A stretch of 64,000 nucleotides of DNA from Chryseobacterium soli (lineage in GTDB: Bacteria; Bacteroidota; Bacteroidia; Flavobacteriales; Weeksellaceae), in contig NZ_JPRH01000001.1 in the NCBI RefSeq assembly GCF_000737705.1, positions 682,001 to 746,000 of the forward strand. The letters run 5' to 3'. Each line of letters starts with the position of its first letter. Position 1 is the stretch's first letter. Positions 62,451 to 64,000 of the stretch are shown here, one piece after another. Made by a program: the position numbers and the translations under genes. The notes under the pieces were generated by a model that was not told the origin of the DNA, did no database searches, and saw only the letters and a program-made list of their open reading frames with translations.

Positions 62451-63821
62451 TTATTTTGCATTTTTATCTCCACCAATTACCAATAAAATGGTTTTTAAAA
62501 TAATAATTAAATCCAGAACAAAACTCCAGTTTCTAACATAGAAAGTGTCGGCCAGGATACGTTTTTTCATTTCAACTTCTACATCTCCGGAGTCTCCCCG
62601 AAGGCCGCTTACCTGCGCAAGACCGGTAATTCCTGGGTTTACCATGCTCCTTAAGCTGTACCTGCCAATTTTGGGTTTGTAATAATTGTCTACAGAAAGC
62701 ATGTGAGGCCTCGGCCCTACGATGGACATTTCTCCTTTGAGTACATTGAGAAACTGTGGCAGTTCATCCAGGCTGGTTTTTCGCAAAAACTTCCCGATTT
62801 TGGTAATCCTGGAATCATTTTCCTGAGTGGTTTTGGTACTTGATTCATCATTCACAATCATCGTCCTGAATTTAATGCAGTGGAATACCTCTTCATGAAA
62901 ACCATATCTTTTCTGCAGAAAAAAAACAGGACCTTTAGAGCTGGTCTTTATTAAAATGGCGATAATGGGAAATAACCAGGAACATATACAAACCAATACG
63001 GCAATTGAAAATATAAAATCAAACGTTCTTTTCACCAAAAAATTAGCATAATAATCCAAAGGATATTTTGCCTGGTTGAGAATGGGCTGAGTTTGGATAT
63101 AGCCCAGATCATAAAGGAAAAAATCGCTTTGAGTGATACTTGGAATTAAGGAGATATGAACTTTATTGTCTTCCGCTAATCTGAAAATTTCAGTTTCGCT
63201 ATGTTCATCAAATGAATTTTCCGTAGATAAAAACAGAGTATGGATTTCATTTTCCTTCCAGAAACCGACAAGTTGCTCCGCGCTTATATCGGAAGTTTCA
63301 TAGTTGAAAATCCTGTACCCGTAGTCTTTTCTGTCCTGAAATATATTTTTCAGAATTTCGGTAGAGCTGGTCTCTCCCAGAAACATCACATTTCTGTAGT
63401 TAATCCCCTGTGAACGAAAATATTTTATGGCAAAATAGATAATCGATTTCACAAGGAAAATACAGAATAAAAGGAAAAAGGAAAGCCAGTAGATATCCGA
63501 ATTAAAAAATACATTGTAACTTACCTTTCCTATAAGCAGCACACCGAGTATAAAAAAGATAAAGTGAATCAACAGCCGCTCCAAAAACAGGGTATAGGTT
63601 AAATTCCTTGCAATATTATAAATTTTTGTTCTGCCGCTTAACAGCATCCAAAACAAAAACAGCAATATCAGGGAAAAAACATTCTGATACCAGGTCTCTT
63701 TATTGTATTTTAAGTTTTCGTTTCTGCTTAAAAAAAAGAATATAAAAATAGATGCAATAACCAAGAGGTCAAGCAGTATGATGATCGATTTCAGGTATCT
63801 AGAGTATCGAATTCTCTGCAT
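62451..63821 (-). CDS. Exopolysaccharide polyprenyl glycosylphosphotransferase
   Basis: A 456-residue membrane enzyme that moves a sugar-1-phosphate onto undecaprenyl phosphate, the first step of many O-antigen or capsule pathways (WcaJ/WbaP-like). It has four or five N-terminal helices (residues 10-130), a soluble CoA-binding-like middle domain with YRNVMFLGETSS, and the C-terminal catalytic domain starting KRTFDFIFSIAVL, with KFRTM, KTSLDELPQFLNVLKGEMSIVGPRP and GITGLAQVSGLRGD. Only the downstream mlaEF genes are close, so no sugar locus is visible in this window. Confidence 0.9.
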   Translation of the reverse strand: MQRIRYSRYLKSIIILLDLLVIASIFIFFFLSRNENLKYNKETWYQNVFSLILLFLFWMLLSGRTKIYNIARNLTYTLFLERLLIHFIFFILGVLLIGKVSYNVFFNSDIYWLSFFLLFCIFLVKSIIYFAIKYFRSQGINYRNVMFLGETSSTEILKNIFQDRKDYGYRIFNYETSDISAEQLVGFWKENEIHTLFLSTENSFDEHSETEIFRLAEDNKVHISLIPSITQSDFFLYDLGYIQTQPILNQAKYPLDYYANFLVKRTFDFIFSIAVLVCICSWLFPIIAILIKTSSKGPVFFLQKRYGFHEEVFHCIKFRTMIVNDESSTKTTQENDSRITKIGKFLRKTSLDELPQFLNVLKGEMSIVGPRPHMLSVDNYYKPKIGRYSLRSMVNPGITGLAQVSGLRGDSGDVEVEMKKRILADTFYVRNWSFVLDLIIILKTILLVIGGDKNAK

Positions 63822-63864
63822 CTATCAGTGTTATAGCGGATACGAAGAGCTAAGGTACGTTTTT

Positions 63865-63999
63865 TTATGGGATATTTAAATATTTATGCGTTTGCACCGA
63901 TGCCTGCCATTCTGGGTGAGCTAAGATAAAATCTGTGATTTTAGGATACATTTCATCACGTTTGCTCCATTCACTTTGAAGGTATAGCCTGCAGTGTTC
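63865..63999 (-). CDS. queE: 7-carboxy-7-deazaguanine synthase-like, 3' end only
   Basis: A 45-codon C-terminal fragment ending at TAA (63865-63867) and open to the window edge. The residues end in PKITDFILAHPEWQASVQ and THKYLNIP, matching the C-terminus I recall for Bacteroidota QueE, a radical SAM enzyme of queuosine biosynthesis. The catalytic N-terminal part is outside the window, so this rests on the tail alone. Confidence 0.6.
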   Translation of the reverse strand, partial: EHCRLYLQSEWSKRDEMYPKITDFILAHPEWQASVQTHKYLNIP

Positions 64000-64000
64000 T

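Noticed and set aside
1..64000. tRNA, rRNA, CRISPR or insertion sequence
   Set aside because: No cloverleaf-like or rRNA sequence, repeat-spacer array or transposase was found in any gap by eye; a covariance-model search would be needed to be certain.

Overview
The window looks like a chromosomal segment from a Flavobacteriia member close to Chryseobacterium (Weeksellaceae). The evidence is AT-rich DNA, TAnnTTTG-type -7 promoter elements with few Shine-Dalgarno sites, several proteins with C-terminal type IX secretion (T9SS) sorting domains, Bacteroidota-specific families (LptE, DUF4835, DUF5687, DUF4836, DUF4251, DUF4126) and short palindromic intergenic repeats of the kind common in this group. 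The assignment is from pattern memory, not a database search. No rRNA, tRNA, CRISPR array, insertion sequence or prophage was seen.

Layout. 1-4.5 kb: end of an MFS transporter, two secreted TonB_C-like proteins, miaB and a small secreted protein. 4.6-9.7 kb: a sigma-54 activator, lptE, a large acidic repeat protein and a TPR protein, probably one envelope-related unit. 9.7-13 kb: DUF4126 membrane protein, rnpA, overlapping tcdA/tatD-like genes and a divergent TetR regulator. 13-18.4 kb: bamD, rpoZ, coaBC, DUF4835 and recN. 18.6-22.1 kb: an ABC exporter pair, a DyP peroxidase and an orphan double-glycine-leader peptide. 22.2-25.8 kb: two unrelated fumarases (class II and class I) transcribed divergently, then a small membrane protein. 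25.9-32.1 kb: an AraC regulator divergent from a T9SS-exported FISUMP protein, then a T9SS-exported alpha-amylase-family enzyme.

32.1-36.7 kb is the most unusual block, a minus-strand operon of six genes. In transcription order it encodes three paralogous secreted proteins, an unannotated 53-residue Cys/Pro/Gly-rich peptide, a protein resembling class I isoprenoid enzymes, and an M50-type membrane protease with a PqqD/RRE-like N-terminus. A hairpin sits between the peptide gene and the enzyme genes. I read it as a candidate undescribed ribosomally made, post-translationally modified peptide (RiPP) system, perhaps with isoprenoid chemistry, loosely analogous to ComQX. That reading is inference.

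37.2-51.9 kb: prfA, two secreted paralogs, a prolyl oligopeptidase, a T9SS M12B-like metalloprotease, the methylmalonyl-CoA mutase large subunit, an M28 peptidase and a lipoprotein/ABC-transporter unit. 52-55.8 kb: a small promoter-25-codon ORF-terminator unit, then rtcB, a nucleotidyltransferase-like gene, prfH and a TPR gene. RtcB plus PrfH is a known RNA-repair and ribosome-rescue pairing; the nucleotidyltransferase between them is the notable part. 55.8-64 kb: a dipeptide-epimerase-like enzyme, a cytochrome c, meaB, DUF4251, an M48 lipoprotein, a small membrane protein, a beta-barrel protein, MlaF/MlaE-like lipid transport, a polyprenyl glycosylphosphotransferase and the 3' end of a queE-like gene.
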